From Lachnospiraceae bacterium A4 (lineage in GTDB: Bacteria; Bacillota; Clostridia; Lachnospirales; Lachnospiraceae): 64,000 nt of DNA. This document shows, in pieces, positions 7,510-15,935 of this stretch. The stretch lies in the NCBI GenBank assembly GCA_000403215.2, contig KE159537.1, positions 24,513 to 88,512 on the forward strand. The letters run 5' to 3'. The notes beneath the pieces are model-generated. The model saw only the letters and a list, made by a program, of their open reading frames with translations. It did no database searches and was not told where the DNA came from. The position numbers and the translations under genes were made by a program. How positions within the stretch are numbered: position 1 is the first letter of the stretch; each line of letters opens with the position of its first letter.

Positions 7510-8432
7510 AGAATGATATAGTCAAATTGCTGGAAGTCCCAAAGAGTGATATCCACAATCATTCTACCAAAGGATGCAGGAGAGCTTGGTTGGAAGAACA
7601 CCTGAAACGCAGTTTCCCAAAACCGCCCGACAGATTTGACGGACTTAGAGGAATGCAGGAATGGTTTACAGCTACTATCAAGCCATACTGCAAAGATATT
7701 GGAGGGATGATCATAAGATGGGAAGGCGCTTTTGCAGAAGCGAGGAGGAATAATATCAAGAGGCTTTCGATGAATTTTGGGGCTTCGGAAATTGATCTGA
7801 TTGGTGGGATGGATGCGTTCAAATCCATTATCGGAGATTTTCATTTAAAATATTGTCCCAATACAGTATTTGAACCTGAGATTACATATATTTCAGCTTG
7901 TAATGTCGAACAGGAAGCTGAAAAAATCGATCGTTATATTTCCTCCGGTTTTTTCAAGTCGATTGATGTATGCGGTGGCGAGAATGTGCATCCATTTGAG
8001 GCTTTTTTGCCATTGTATAGAAAAGCGGAACAATATCATTTGTCCAAGAAAATGCATGTAGGTGAAACCGGGCCAGCAGAGAATGTCATGCGGGCAGTTG
8101 AAGTATTAGGGCTTAGTGAAGTTCACCATGGGATAAACGCGGCCGCATCGGCGAAGGTCATGCGATTTCTCGCAGATAATCGGATACAGCTGAATGTCTG
8201 CCCGAGCAGTAACGTAATGCTTGGATATGCAATTGGATATAGAGACCACCCTATTAAGATACTGTATGAGAATGGAGTTAAGGTTACAATCAATACCGAT
8301 GATCTGCTGATATTTGACAGTTCGATTGAAAACGAGTACCTATTGCTTTATCGGGCAGGGACGCTAAGTGCTGGTCAATTGGATGAAATACGAAAGAATG
8401 GGTTAGACATCCACTCAGAAGATGAATTATAG
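7479..8432 (+). CDS. Adenosine deaminase-like amidohydrolase
   Basis: A 317-residue metal-dependent TIM-barrel hydrolase of the adenosine/AMP deaminase superfamily. Visible hallmarks are the metal ligands DIHNH (H26, H28), KMHVGE (H193, E196), the EVHHG motif (H216/H217) and the NTDD motif (D274, D275). Deaminases of this group convert adenine nucleosides to inosine forms; the exact substrate cannot be read from sequence, and the N-terminal region differs from housekeeping Add. AAAGGAGC precedes the ATG. The gene is isolated between a candidate oriT and mobile-gene remnants and ends at a terminator, so it is probably cargo of the mobile element. Confidence 0.8.
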   Translation: MQNLFCEGLLENDIVKLLEVPKSDIHNHSTKGCRRAWLEEHLKRSFPKPPDRFDGLRGMQEWFTATIKPYCKDIGGMIIRWEGAFAEARRNNIKRLSMNFGASEIDLIGGMDAFKSIIGDFHLKYCPNTVFEPEITYISACNVEQEAEKIDRYISSGFFKSIDVCGGENVHPFEAFLPLYRKAEQYHLSKKMHVGETGPAENVMRAVEVLGLSEVHHGINAAASAKVMRFLADNRIQLNVCPSSNVMLGYAIGYRDHPIKILYENGVKVTINTDDLLIFDSSIENEYLLLYRAGTLSAGQLDEIRKNGLDIHSEDEL

Positions 8433-8510
8433 AGATGCGAAATTTCAGTTTGTTGAACGGATAACTCATCAAACAAACTAAATATCCGCCGCCCATCGGC
8501 GGCACACCCA

Positions 8511-8547
8511 AGCAGGAAATCTGAAAAGGTATCCTGCTATTTTTTTG
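8511..8547 (+). terminator. Rho-independent terminator after the deaminase gene
   Basis: AGCAGGA (8511-8517) pairs with TCCTGCT (8532-8538) and is followed by ATTTTTTTG. A short GC hairpin (CCGCC...GGCGG, near 8487-8502) lies just before. Confidence 0.75.
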
Positions 8548-8578
8548 CCTGGAATCCGGGAGAAAGGAGGGCGCACTC

Positions 8579-9075
8579 TTGCCATGCCCGCATTGTAAAA
8601 TCACAATCATTAAGCGGAGCAACAATGAATCCGCTGTTTCCGCCGCTGCTCTCTGAATATGATCAAGAACAGAAATACTATCCCTACAAGAACGAAGTCA
8701 CCCACAAAGAAATCATGCTCCCGCCCCATGTACCGCCGGAGTTTGCAGACCAGCTATCTAAAGGAACGCCAGCGGGACTTCATGCCAGAGGACACCAAGG
8801 CCGGGATGATACAGGCTTTCCTTGACAGCCACCCCGGCGATACCGTCTGCTCCAAACAGCTATACAAAGAAGCCCTGAACCACGCCTTTGACGAGCCAAA
8901 ACAATGGGAAATCCGGGAAATCAACGAGATAATGAACCAGTGCGTCACCGGCTGGAATTACTTCTCCAATCCCCGGATGTTCGCCGGGTACGGCAGGCAG
9001 AAAGGATGGGAACGGGAAAACGCACGGACAGAACCGGCAACAGACAGCGGCAACGGGACGGAAAAAATCCCGTAA
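8579..9075 (+). pseudogene. Scrambled remnant: MobA/MobL N-terminus joined to VapE-like C-terminus
   Basis: Three frames in a row hold coding text. From a TTG at 8579, behind AAAGGAGG, the frame reads like a second MobA/MobL start (PCPHCKITIIKRSNNESAVS) and stops at once because about 25-30 bases are missing. The next frame (about 8652-8750) continues the same family (SEYDQEQKYYPYKNEV, later PPHVPPEFAD). At about 8750 it is joined, in a third frame, to the C-terminal part of a virulence-associated-E/primase-type protein (YLKERQRDFMPEDTKAG, later GWNYFSNPRMF) that ends at 9075. This is the footprint of two deletions in a mobilisable element. Confidence 0.75.
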
Positions 9076-9147
9076 CTGCGGGCTTTTCTCCCCTTTAACA
9101 ACCAAAGCAACAGAAAAATAAAAGAAAAAATATAAAATAACCCAACC

Positions 9148-9220
9148 GCCAGACAAGGATTCGTTCCAAGGTTTTTTGAAGCCCGTTGCCGGACTTCGTT
9201 GCCGACCTTCCCTGTCTGGC
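9148..9220 (+). repeat. Inverted repeat in the leader of the excisionase gene
   Basis: GCCAGACAAGG (9148-9158) pairs with CCTGTCTGGC (9211-9220) with one bulge. It lies 28 bases before the excisionase start and could fold the leader RNA or bind a regulator. Confidence 0.4.
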
Positions 9221-9248
9221 TGTTTTCATGTATGGAGGACAACTGCCT

Positions 9249-9482
9249 ATGGCGAATAAAAAAATGATTGTAGATGAAAAAAGATATTCAGATATTCCGG
9301 TCCGGCGCAGGTATACGCTGACCATTGAAGAAGCCGCTGGATATTATCATATCGGCGAGGGAAAGCTGCGAATGCTCATTGACACACATCCCAATGAAGA
9401 TTTCTATATGATGAATGGAAACAGAGTCTTGATTAAGCGTGAGAAATTTGAACGGTATCTTGATCGCGCAATTGCTGTATAA
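9249..9482 (+). CDS. xis: Tn916-type excisionase
   Basis: A 77-residue basic protein of the Tn916 Xis / winged-helix excisionase family. The motif LTIEEAAGYYHIGEGKLRML forms the helix-turn-helix, followed by a wing and a terminal KFERYLDR. It bends DNA at the element ends and helps the integrase excise the element. GGAGG ends 10 bases before the ATG at 9249, so that start is preferred over an in-frame upstream one at 9186. The integrase gene follows after 121 bases, which is the usual Tn916-family order. Because the integrase is broken, this protein probably has no local partner. Confidence 0.88.
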   Translation: MANKKMIVDEKRYSDIPVRRRYTLTIEEAAGYYHIGEGKLRMLIDTHPNEDFYMMNGNRVLIKREKFERYLDRAIAV

Positions 9483-9603
9483 AAATATCTGAAAAAGGAA
9501 ACGGCAAATTACCTGTATCCTATGATAAAGCTGTACGGAGAGTCAGATTTGTGGTATGATAACTTTGCAAGTCTGACTCTCCTTTTTTGAAAGGAGAGGT
9601 TCG

Positions 9604-10866
9604 ATGAGTGAGAAAAGAAGAGATAACCGTAATCGTATTTTACGTGAGGGCGAGTATCAGCGCACAGATGGGAGGTATCGGTTCCGTTATATTGACGAGG
9701 ACGGAAAAGAGAAAAATGTTTACAGTTGGCGTTTGGATAAGAATGACCCAATGCCGAAAGGTAAGAAGTGGGAACTTTCATTGAGAGAGAAAGAAAAGCA
9801 GATTGAAGCGGATTTGTTTAACCACATCGTAACCAATGGCGGCAATTACACGGTGCTGGAGTTGGTGGAGAAGTATGTGTCACTGAAAACAGGAGTCCGC
9901 CACAACACGGTTGCTGGATATAAGACAGTCATTAACGTCTTGAAAAAGGAAGCATTTGGCAGACAGCGTATTGACAAGGTACGTTTGTCAGATGCAAAAG
10001 CGTGGCTCATTAAGCTTCAGCAGATGGACGGCAGAGGATATAGTTCCATTCACTCTATCCGTGGCGTTCTCAGACCGGCATTTCAGATGGCTGTAGATGA
10101 TGACCTGATTCGCAAGAATCCATTTGGATTTGAGTTGGCATCAGTTATTGTCAATGATTCTGTTACCAGAGAAGCGATTACCCGGAAACAGGAAAGGGAT
10201 TTGCTCAAGTTTATCAGAGAAGACAATCATTTTAGCAGATACTATGACGCAATCTATATCTTCTTTCATACGGGGCTTCGTATTTCGGAGTTTTGCGGAC
10301 TGACAATACCTGATATTGAGTTTGGAGAAATGCGTATTAAGGTAGACCATCAGTTACAGCGCACATCCCAGATGAAATATGTGATCCAAGAGCCGAAAAC
10401 GGAAAGCGGTGTCCGCTATGTTCCTATGACAGAAGAAGTGGCAACATGTTTTCGGAGAATCATTGCTAATCGGGAAACACCGAAAGTTGAGCCTATGGTA
10501 GATGGTTATATTCGTTTCCTGTGTCTGGATAAGAATGATATGCCAAAGGTTGTCCTTCACTGGGAGAAGTATATGGAGCATATCATCGAAAAGTACAACA
10601 AGATTTATCGTATCCAGATGCCAAAAGTAACCCCTCATGTATGCAGACACACTTTTTGCTCCAATATGGCGAAGTCGAGGATGAATCCGAATACCTTACA
10701 GTATATCATGGGTCATTCGGATATCAGCGTAAGGAACTGTGATGAAATTACTTGTGACAAGTAATTGTCATGAGTAATTTCTGAACAGTTCCTAACCCTG
10801 AATACCTACACCCATGTGAATTTTGATGATGCGAAGGAGGAACTGCAGCGAGTGGCGAACTCTTAA
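9604..10866 (+). pseudogene. int: Tn916-family tyrosine integrase, disrupted before the catalytic Tyr
   Basis: The frame codes for an arm-binding N-terminal domain (residues 1-60, EGEYQRTDGRYRFRY), a core-binding domain (85-170) and most of the catalytic domain: HTGLRISEFCGL (catalytic Arg) and TPHVCRHTF (HxxR). After GHSDISV a 63-base insertion brings TAA at 10762, so the protein ends at residue 386. The original reading resumes in frame after the insertion and supplies NTYTHVNFDDAKEEL with the catalytic Tyr, ending in TAA at 10866. Without the insert the protein would be 399 residues. The truncated form lacks the nucleophile and cannot recombine DNA. The ribosome-binding site is AAAGGAGAGG. 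Confidence 0.92.
10733..10792. mobile_element. 60-bp palindromic miniature insertion in int
   Basis: The element begins GGAACTG and ends CAGTTCC and is flanked by TAA on both sides (10730-10732, 10793-10795), a 3-bp target duplication; the intact family sequence needs only one TAA. The outer arms (about 21 bases including one flanking A/T) pair with three mismatches, and inside there is a second perfect hairpin ATTACTTG-TGA-CAAGTAAT (10748-10766). It carries no gene. It looks like a minimal non-autonomous element moved by an outside transposase. Confidence 0.75.
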
Positions 10867-10873
10867 AAAAGTC

Positions 10874-10902
10874 CGTTGGTAAAGCCGCTTACTTTACCAA
10901 CG
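10874..10902 (+). terminator. Strong hairpin after the integrase
   Basis: CGTTGGTAAAG (10874-10884) pairs perfectly with CTTTACCAACG (10892-10902), loop CCGCTTA. No T-run follows, so it may be a stem that pauses transcription or part of the element's right end. Confidence 0.5.
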
Positions 10903-11051
10903 TATTTACCAATTTTGCAGGGACAAATATGAGAAAGTATGAGACGATTTGAGAAAATGCTTTGGAAACATAGAATTTCGGAATAGTCCGAAAACCCAGC
11001 AAAGTCAAGCATTTGAGAAGAAATACAGGATATATAAGGAGTTATAGAAAA

Positions 11052-11519
11052 ATGATTAAAATACTTTTTATTTGCCACGGCAATATCTGCCGCAGCACCA
11101 TGGCGGAAAGCGTCATGACACACCTCGTAAAACAAAAAAAACTGGAAAGCGCCTTTTACATCAACTCTGCTGCCACCAGCCGCGAGGAGATTGGCAATCC
11201 GCCTCACTACGGCACAGTGAACAAATTAAGAGAGGTCAAAATACCGCTGATTCCGCACCGCGCAGTTCAGATGACGGCACAGGATTATGCGGCGTATGAC
11301 TATCTGATCGGTATGGATACCGCCAATATCCGCAATATGACCCGCATCGCAGGCGGTGACAGCGAGAGCAAAATCTATAAACTACTCACCTTTGCCGGTT
11401 CTGGCAGAGATGTCGCAGACCCTTGGTATACCGGAGATTTTGACACCACTTACAAGGATATCATGGAAGGCTGTGACGGACTTCTCCAGCATATTCTTGA
11501 GCATGATCAACTGAATTAA
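11052..11519 (+). CDS. Low-molecular-weight protein-tyrosine-phosphatase
   Basis: A 155-residue cytoplasmic phosphatase that removes phosphate from tyrosines (or arginines in some Firmicutes homologs). The P-loop CHGNICRS at residues 8-15 gives the nucleophile C8 and R14, and DPWYTGDF supplies the general acid D123. The ATG at 11052 follows AAGGAG; an upstream in-frame start at 11013 would add 13 residues before the conserved beginning. The gene stands alone just to the right of the decayed integrative element, so the element's right end must lie between 10902 and about 11040. Confidence 0.93.
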   Translation: MIKILFICHGNICRSTMAESVMTHLVKQKKLESAFYINSAATSREEIGNPPHYGTVNKLREVKIPLIPHRAVQMTAQDYAAYDYLIGMDTANIRNMTRIAGGDSESKIYKLLTFAGSGRDVADPWYTGDFDTTYKDIMEGCDGLLQHILEHDQLN

Positions 11520-11542
11520 GCGAAACCTGAACCAAGCTGAGC

Positions 11543-12649
11543 CTACACTGCATAGTGCAGGCTCCTCTCCCGCACCTTTCTGATTTCCAGACGGTCCACT
11601 ATCAGCGTCTTAATCTTTCGCACGCGTTCCTCATCATACTCTTCATCATACGTAATCTTCAATCGTTCCGCCGCAATGACTGCACAATCCTCCTTCACAT
11701 CATACGTACTGTCTTTAATCCAAAAACTGACTGTCAGAATCTCATTAAATCCATCGTCCGAAAAGCAGGCAATAATTTCTTCCTCTGTAAAAAAGTCAAT
11801 ATGCTTGTTCTCAATGCGCATCGGCGAACCATTCTTAAAATATATTATGAGGTGGTAGCTCTCCTTTGACAGATTCATGATATTCAAATCCTCAATCGCA
11901 CTGCGAAAACTCTCTCCGCTGTTGATTTCATACACAATTGCCCTGAGACAATCATAATTTAAGTCCACTTTTCTTGAAAATGATATGATCGGCTCGATTT
12001 CACCATAAAATGATTTCTTTAGCTTATCCCGCAAGTACGTCTTAATCTCCTCCGCAGTTGGATATTCAAAGCGAAAATGGTAGTGAAAACGTCCCGGACG
12101 GTTCACGATAAAATCATTGAGTTTCCTGACATCATTGCATGTGATGACAAACAATTTCTTTCCCTGTGAAATCCCGTCGAACAGACCAAGCAGCGCAGCC
12201 TGTGGCTCGGTCTCTCCTTCCACTGCCTTGACATCGCCAAAAGTCTTGTCAAACTCATCAAACAATACCATGACACACTGGTCAATCGCTTCCAAATAAG
12301 AAGCGATTCCCGGAATATACTTGTCCACCACAATGATTGGAATGCCGTTCTTTATCGCTTCCACTGTTAAAAGTCTGGCAAACAGCGACTTTCCGATTCC
12401 CTTATAACCGCTTAGAATCACCCCCAGATTGCGGTTAAACGCTTTGTATGTCCGCAATACCTTCTTGACCTTATTTATGTGTTCTCCATAAATTTTATCC
12501 TCCTTAATCTCCACCTCTGCATACTCATCCAGATAAAAACCTGTCATTTTTTCAAACCTTACAATATAAGCTCGTGCCGGCAGTTCATTAAAAGTCATGA
12601 CGGTGTCATTGTAAATCTCAATTTTGGTTCCGATTTTTATTGCCTTCAT
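11543..12649 (-). CDS. AAA family ATPase
   Basis: A 368-residue protein. Walker A is GYKGIGKS (81-88), Walker B is VLFDEFDK (127-134), sensor-1-like ITCND lies near 169-173, and RPGRFHYHF (184-192) gives the arginine finger. The C-terminal 130 residues are a separate unrecognised domain. The layout resembles phage- or plasmid-type AAA ATPases of about this size, whose roles are unknown. GGAGG precedes the ATG. The gene follows the dehydratase operon on the same strand but is separated by 142 bases with a large palindrome, so it probably has its own transcript. Confidence 0.75.
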   Translation of the reverse strand: MKAIKIGTKIEIYNDTVMTFNELPARAYIVRFEKMTGFYLDEYAEVEIKEDKIYGEHINKVKKVLRTYKAFNRNLGVILSGYKGIGKSLFARLLTVEAIKNGIPIIVVDKYIPGIASYLEAIDQCVMVLFDEFDKTFGDVKAVEGETEPQAALLGLFDGISQGKKLFVITCNDVRKLNDFIVNRPGRFHYHFRFEYPTAEEIKTYLRDKLKKSFYGEIEPIISFSRKVDLNYDCLRAIVYEINSGESFRSAIEDLNIMNLSKESYHLIIYFKNGSPMRIENKHIDFFTEEEIIACFSDDGFNEILTVSFWIKDSTYDVKEDCAVIAAERLKITYDEEYDEERVRKIKTLIVDRLEIRKVRERSLHYAV

Positions 12650-12703
12650 AAACTCCTCCTATGTCAATTATTGCGCTGTATTTTTCCTCTGCCCGTGTGC
12701 ATA

Positions 12704-12750
12704 AAAAGGATATCCTTTCATCAATACATGTATCAATAAAAGGATATCCT
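12704..12750. repeat. Nested palindromes: two AAAAGGATATCCT copies
   Basis: AAAAGGATATCCT occurs at 12704-12716 and 12738-12750. Each contains the 10-bp palindrome AGGATATCCT, and the copies can also pair with each other across a spacer that itself contains ATACATGTAT. It lies between the last dehydratase gene and the AAA ATPase start, so it may be a paired operator or a terminator-like cruciform. Confidence 0.7.
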
Positions 12751-12791
12751 ATTCTAGTCATTTTGTCCATTGGACAGATTGTCCACACTCT

Positions 12792-14033
12792 TTACGGAAC
12801 AACAATTTTCCCTGCCACCGCACAAGCCGCAGCCGACTTAGGCGATGCCAGATAAATATTTACTTTTGAGGTACCCATGCGTCCAAGAAAATTACGGTTG
12901 TTTGTGGCAATCACTGTCTCCCCATCGGTCAGAATGCCTCCAGTCCTTCCGCAGCACAGACCACAGCTAGGATGCGTGATGATCGCGCCCGCCTCCGCAA
13001 GCACTGCCATCGTCCCATTTGCGACCGCCTCTCTATAAATCTTGCGGCTTGCCGGTGTGATGATCAATTTCACAAAAGGCGCCACATGCTTCCCCTTTAG
13101 AAACGCCGCCGCCGCCATTAAATCCTCGAGCCGCCCATTGGTGCATGAGCCGATAAATACCTGATCAATCTCCTTTCCGACAAGCGCTGAGACGGGTTTT
13201 ACATTATCAACGTTGGACGGACACGCCATCACGGGAACAAAGTCCTCCGCCCTGTAGTTTATCACTTTGCAGTACACTGCATCCGCATCGCCGACCAAAT
13301 CCCGCTCTTTGTCTGTCAGTTCGATGCCGCAGTATTCGGCAGTCTTTTCATCTGGTGTGAAAAGTGCACACTTTGCGCCCGCCTCAATCGCCATATTGGA
13401 CATGGACATTCTTGACGCCACTGTCATATTTTCGACGGTGTCTCCTGTAAATTCCAGCGCCTTGTAGGTAGCGCCATCTGCCCCCAGATCTCCGATTAAC
13501 TTTAGGATAATATCCTTTGCCATGACATTTTCAGGAAGCTTCCCTGTGATATTTACTTTGATTGTCTCCGGCACGCGAATCCAGAGTGTTCCTGTGCCGA
13601 GAATGCTTGCCATCTCCGTATATCCAATACCGGACGAAAACGCGCCGACACAGCCATAGGTAGTTGTGTGGCTGTCCGTGCCAAACACAATATCCCCCGG
13701 CTTCACATAACCGGTTTCCGTCATGAGCTGGTGACAGATTCCATCTGCCCGATGAATGTTTTTCATTCCATACTTTTCTACAAACGCATTCCCTATGCGG
13801 AAATGTCTGGTATCGTCCACCTGACTTGCTGGCACCAGATGGTCATAGATGAGCACAGCCTTGTCTGCATCCCAGATTTTTGTAAATCCCATCTCCTCAA
13901 ACTTGGACGCCACAAACGGAATAAAAATGTCATGAATCATCACGCGATCCACATTCACTGTCACGATTTCACCGGGATGAGCCTCCTTGCCTATATGATC
14001 TCTCACAATCTTTTCTATAATCGTTAAACCCAT
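12792..14033 (-). CDS. 3-isopropylmalate dehydratase-type large subunit (copy 1)
   Basis: A 413-residue aconitase-superfamily large subunit. The Fe-S ligands are visible in FIGSCTNGR and in HPSCGLCCG; substrate-site motifs FGTDSHTTTYG and DGICHQ are also present. The cluster-bearing subunit dehydrates and rehydrates hydroxy-diacids, as LeuC does in leucine synthesis (isopropylmalate isomerisation). Sequence alone does not separate leuC from homoaconitase or 2,3-dimethylmalate dehydratase types. The ribosome-binding site AGGAGGG precedes the ATG, and the small subunit ends 30 bases upstream. No leuA or leuB is in the window, so leucine synthesis is not proven. Confidence 0.85.
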   Translation of the reverse strand: MGLTIIEKIVRDHIGKEAHPGEIVTVNVDRVMIHDIFIPFVASKFEEMGFTKIWDADKAVLIYDHLVPASQVDDTRHFRIGNAFVEKYGMKNIHRADGICHQLMTETGYVKPGDIVFGTDSHTTTYGCVGAFSSGIGYTEMASILGTGTLWIRVPETIKVNITGKLPENVMAKDIILKLIGDLGADGATYKALEFTGDTVENMTVASRMSMSNMAIEAGAKCALFTPDEKTAEYCGIELTDKERDLVGDADAVYCKVINYRAEDFVPVMACPSNVDNVKPVSALVGKEIDQVFIGSCTNGRLEDLMAAAAFLKGKHVAPFVKLIITPASRKIYREAVANGTMAVLAEAGAIITHPSCGLCCGRTGGILTDGETVIATNNRNFLGRMGTSKVNIYLASPKSAAACAVAGKIVVP

Positions 14034-14063
14034 TGCATTCCCTCCTACTCTATGCTGTTTGAC

Positions 14064-14561
14064 TTAACCTTGCTTTACATTGTTAAGCTTTTGCATCGCC
14101 TTGACCAGACCACCCGCATTGATGATATCTACTAGATTCTGAGGCAGGGACGTGATAGGATACTGATTTCCATGATGCATGATCGCTTCGTTGATGGTAA
14201 TTGTGATCTCATCGCCCTCGCTTACTGCGTCACGCAGCTTGTCGTTTTCGATCAGCAGCAGACCATTATTGATGGCATTGCGAAAGAAAATACGTGCAAA
14301 GGATTTCGCAATCACACACTGAATCCCAAGCGCCTTAATGATTTCCGGCGCCTGCTCTCTCGAAGAGCCGCAGCCAAAGTTCTTCCCTGCCACGATGATA
14401 TCCCCCTCCTTTATCTGCCCTGCAAGTTCTGGGCGGAGTGGCGAAAATGCATACGGTGCCATGTCCTGCACCGTCTTGAGTGCCAAATATTCTGTAGGAA
14501 TAATGATGTCCGTGTCGATATCATCGCCAAGAACCCATATTTTTCCAGTGAATTGATCCAT
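14064..14561 (-). CDS. 3-isopropylmalate dehydratase-type small subunit (copy 1)
   Basis: A 165-residue small (swivel) subunit. It starts with a GKIWVLGDDIDTDIIIPT segment and has the family motif NFGCGSSREQAP followed by AKSFARIFFRNAINNG. It caps the active site of the large subunit encoded directly downstream and provides substrate-recognition residues. GAGGAG lies about 10 bases before the ATG. It follows the stop of the copy-2 large subunit by 102 bases, so all four genes may form one transcript. Confidence 0.9.
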   Translation of the reverse strand: MDQFTGKIWVLGDDIDTDIIIPTEYLALKTVQDMAPYAFSPLRPELAGQIKEGDIIVAGKNFGCGSSREQAPEIIKALGIQCVIAKSFARIFFRNAINNGLLLIENDKLRDAVSEGDEITITINEAIMHHGNQYPITSLPQNLVDIINAGGLVKAMQKLNNVKQG

Positions 14562-14663
14562 ATTTATAATACTCCTCTCTTCTGTTTATACAATATATCC
14601 CGAAGCTATACAGCCGCATAATCAAGTATGCCGCTTCGCGGCTGGCGCAATATTCACTTCCGT

Positions 14664-15917
14664 TCACACAGTCAGCAAATCTGCTGTCGTAATCTCACCC
14701 TTTATCGCAGATGCCGTCACCGTCGCCGCAGATGCCAGATACACAAACGAATCCTTGTGGCCTGCGCGTCCCTTGAAGTTGCGCGTTCCAGTACTTATGA
14801 GCACTTCTCCCTCACCGATCACGCCCTGACAGCTTCCCCAGCACACGCTGCAGTTTGGATTCATGACAATCGCGCCTGCCTCCATAAAAGTATCAATAAT
14901 CCCCTCAGCCAGCGCCTGCCTGTACACTGCTGCACTTGCTGGAACCACCAAAAATCTGACAAGCGGGTGCACCTTTTTGCCCCTGATCAGCTCAGCTCCG
15001 ACCCGCAAGTCCTCTATGCGCCCATTATTGCAAGAGCCCAAAAATGCCTGATCAATATGCGTGCCCACACACGCCTTCGCATCGACCACACTGTCCACAA
15101 AATGCGGCTTTGCCACAATTGGCCGAATGTCTCCCAAATCGATGTCATATACCTTTGCAAACTGAGCGTCCTCATCACTCTGAAAACAATGCTTCGGCTC
15201 TCTGCCATGTTCTTTTAGATAGTTGAGCGCGATCTCATCAACCTCCATCAGCGCTGTCTTTGCGCCTGCCTCTACACAGAGATTGCAGATTGAAATCCTG
15301 TCACTCATGTTCAGTGTTTTCAAGCCCTCTCCGCCAAACTCCATCGCCATATAATTTGCGCCGTTTGCACCGATCTTCCCAATAATAGACAGGATCAAAT
15401 CTCTGGCGTATACGCCCTCTTGCAATGCTCCTGTCAAATTAAATTTCAGTGTTTCCGGCACCAAAAGCCACGATTTCCCCGTCACCATCGCATAGAGATA
15501 ATCTGTACAGCCCACACCAGTGCCAAATGCACCAACTGCACCGTATGCGCACGTATGGCTGTCAGCGCCGAAGATCAGCTCGCCGCTTGTGACATGATTC
15601 TCCATCATCACTTGATGACAGACGCCAGCACCCTCATAGAATTTGATACCGTGCTCCTTTGCAAAATCACGCATCTTCTTGTGTGATGCCGCAGTCTTGA
15701 CACTGTCGCACGGTACATTGTGGTCCATAATCCACACTAATTTACTGACATCTGCGATACGCGGGTTTTTCAACTGGTTGTACATATCAATTGTAAGATG
15801 CGTCGTCCCGTCGTTGCTCATCAGACGATCAAGCACTACGGTATGGATATCTCCCGGCTTGACGGACGAAACACCCGCCGCAGCCGCAATAATTTTTTCA
15901 GCGATTGTCATTCCCAT
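14664..15917 (-). CDS. 3-isopropylmalate dehydratase-type large subunit (copy 2)
   Basis: A 417-residue aconitase-superfamily large subunit, a distinct paralog of copy 1. Fe-S ligands appear in FLGSCNNGR and NPNCSVCWG; FGADSHTCAYG is the substrate loop. The GSCNNGR variant (Asn for Thr) and WGSCQG after the cluster differ from copy 1, which suggests a different substrate or specialisation. ATG at 15917 is preferred over an upstream TTG because AGGAGG lies 11 bases ahead. The small subunit stops 18 bases upstream. Candidate roles include leucine synthesis, citramalate/citraconate metabolism or a homoaconitase-like step; the choice needs phylogeny. Confidence 0.85.
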   Translation of the reverse strand: MGMTIAEKIIAAAAGVSSVKPGDIHTVVLDRLMSNDGTTHLTIDMYNQLKNPRIADVSKLVWIMDHNVPCDSVKTAASHKKMRDFAKEHGIKFYEGAGVCHQVMMENHVTSGELIFGADSHTCAYGAVGAFGTGVGCTDYLYAMVTGKSWLLVPETLKFNLTGALQEGVYARDLILSIIGKIGANGANYMAMEFGGEGLKTLNMSDRISICNLCVEAGAKTALMEVDEIALNYLKEHGREPKHCFQSDEDAQFAKVYDIDLGDIRPIVAKPHFVDSVVDAKACVGTHIDQAFLGSCNNGRIEDLRVGAELIRGKKVHPLVRFLVVPASAAVYRQALAEGIIDTFMEAGAIVMNPNCSVCWGSCQGVIGEGEVLISTGTRNFKGRAGHKDSFVYLASAATVTASAIKGEITTADLLTV

Positions 15918-15935
15918 TTTCTCCAAATCCTCCTC

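Noticed and set aside
7479-8432. RADAR-type deaminase defence system
   Set aside because: RADAR uses a large RdrA ATPase and a much larger RdrB deaminase; here a 317-aa deaminase stands alone.
5141-10902. Active integrative and mobilisable element
   Set aside because: The integrase lacks its catalytic Tyr, the main relaxase is frameshifted and the other is a fragment. It can only be mobilised in trans, if at all.
11543-12649. Phage or defence ATPase with partner genes
   Set aside because: It is a lone AAA ATPase; the neighbours are metabolic genes and no nuclease or effector is adjacent.
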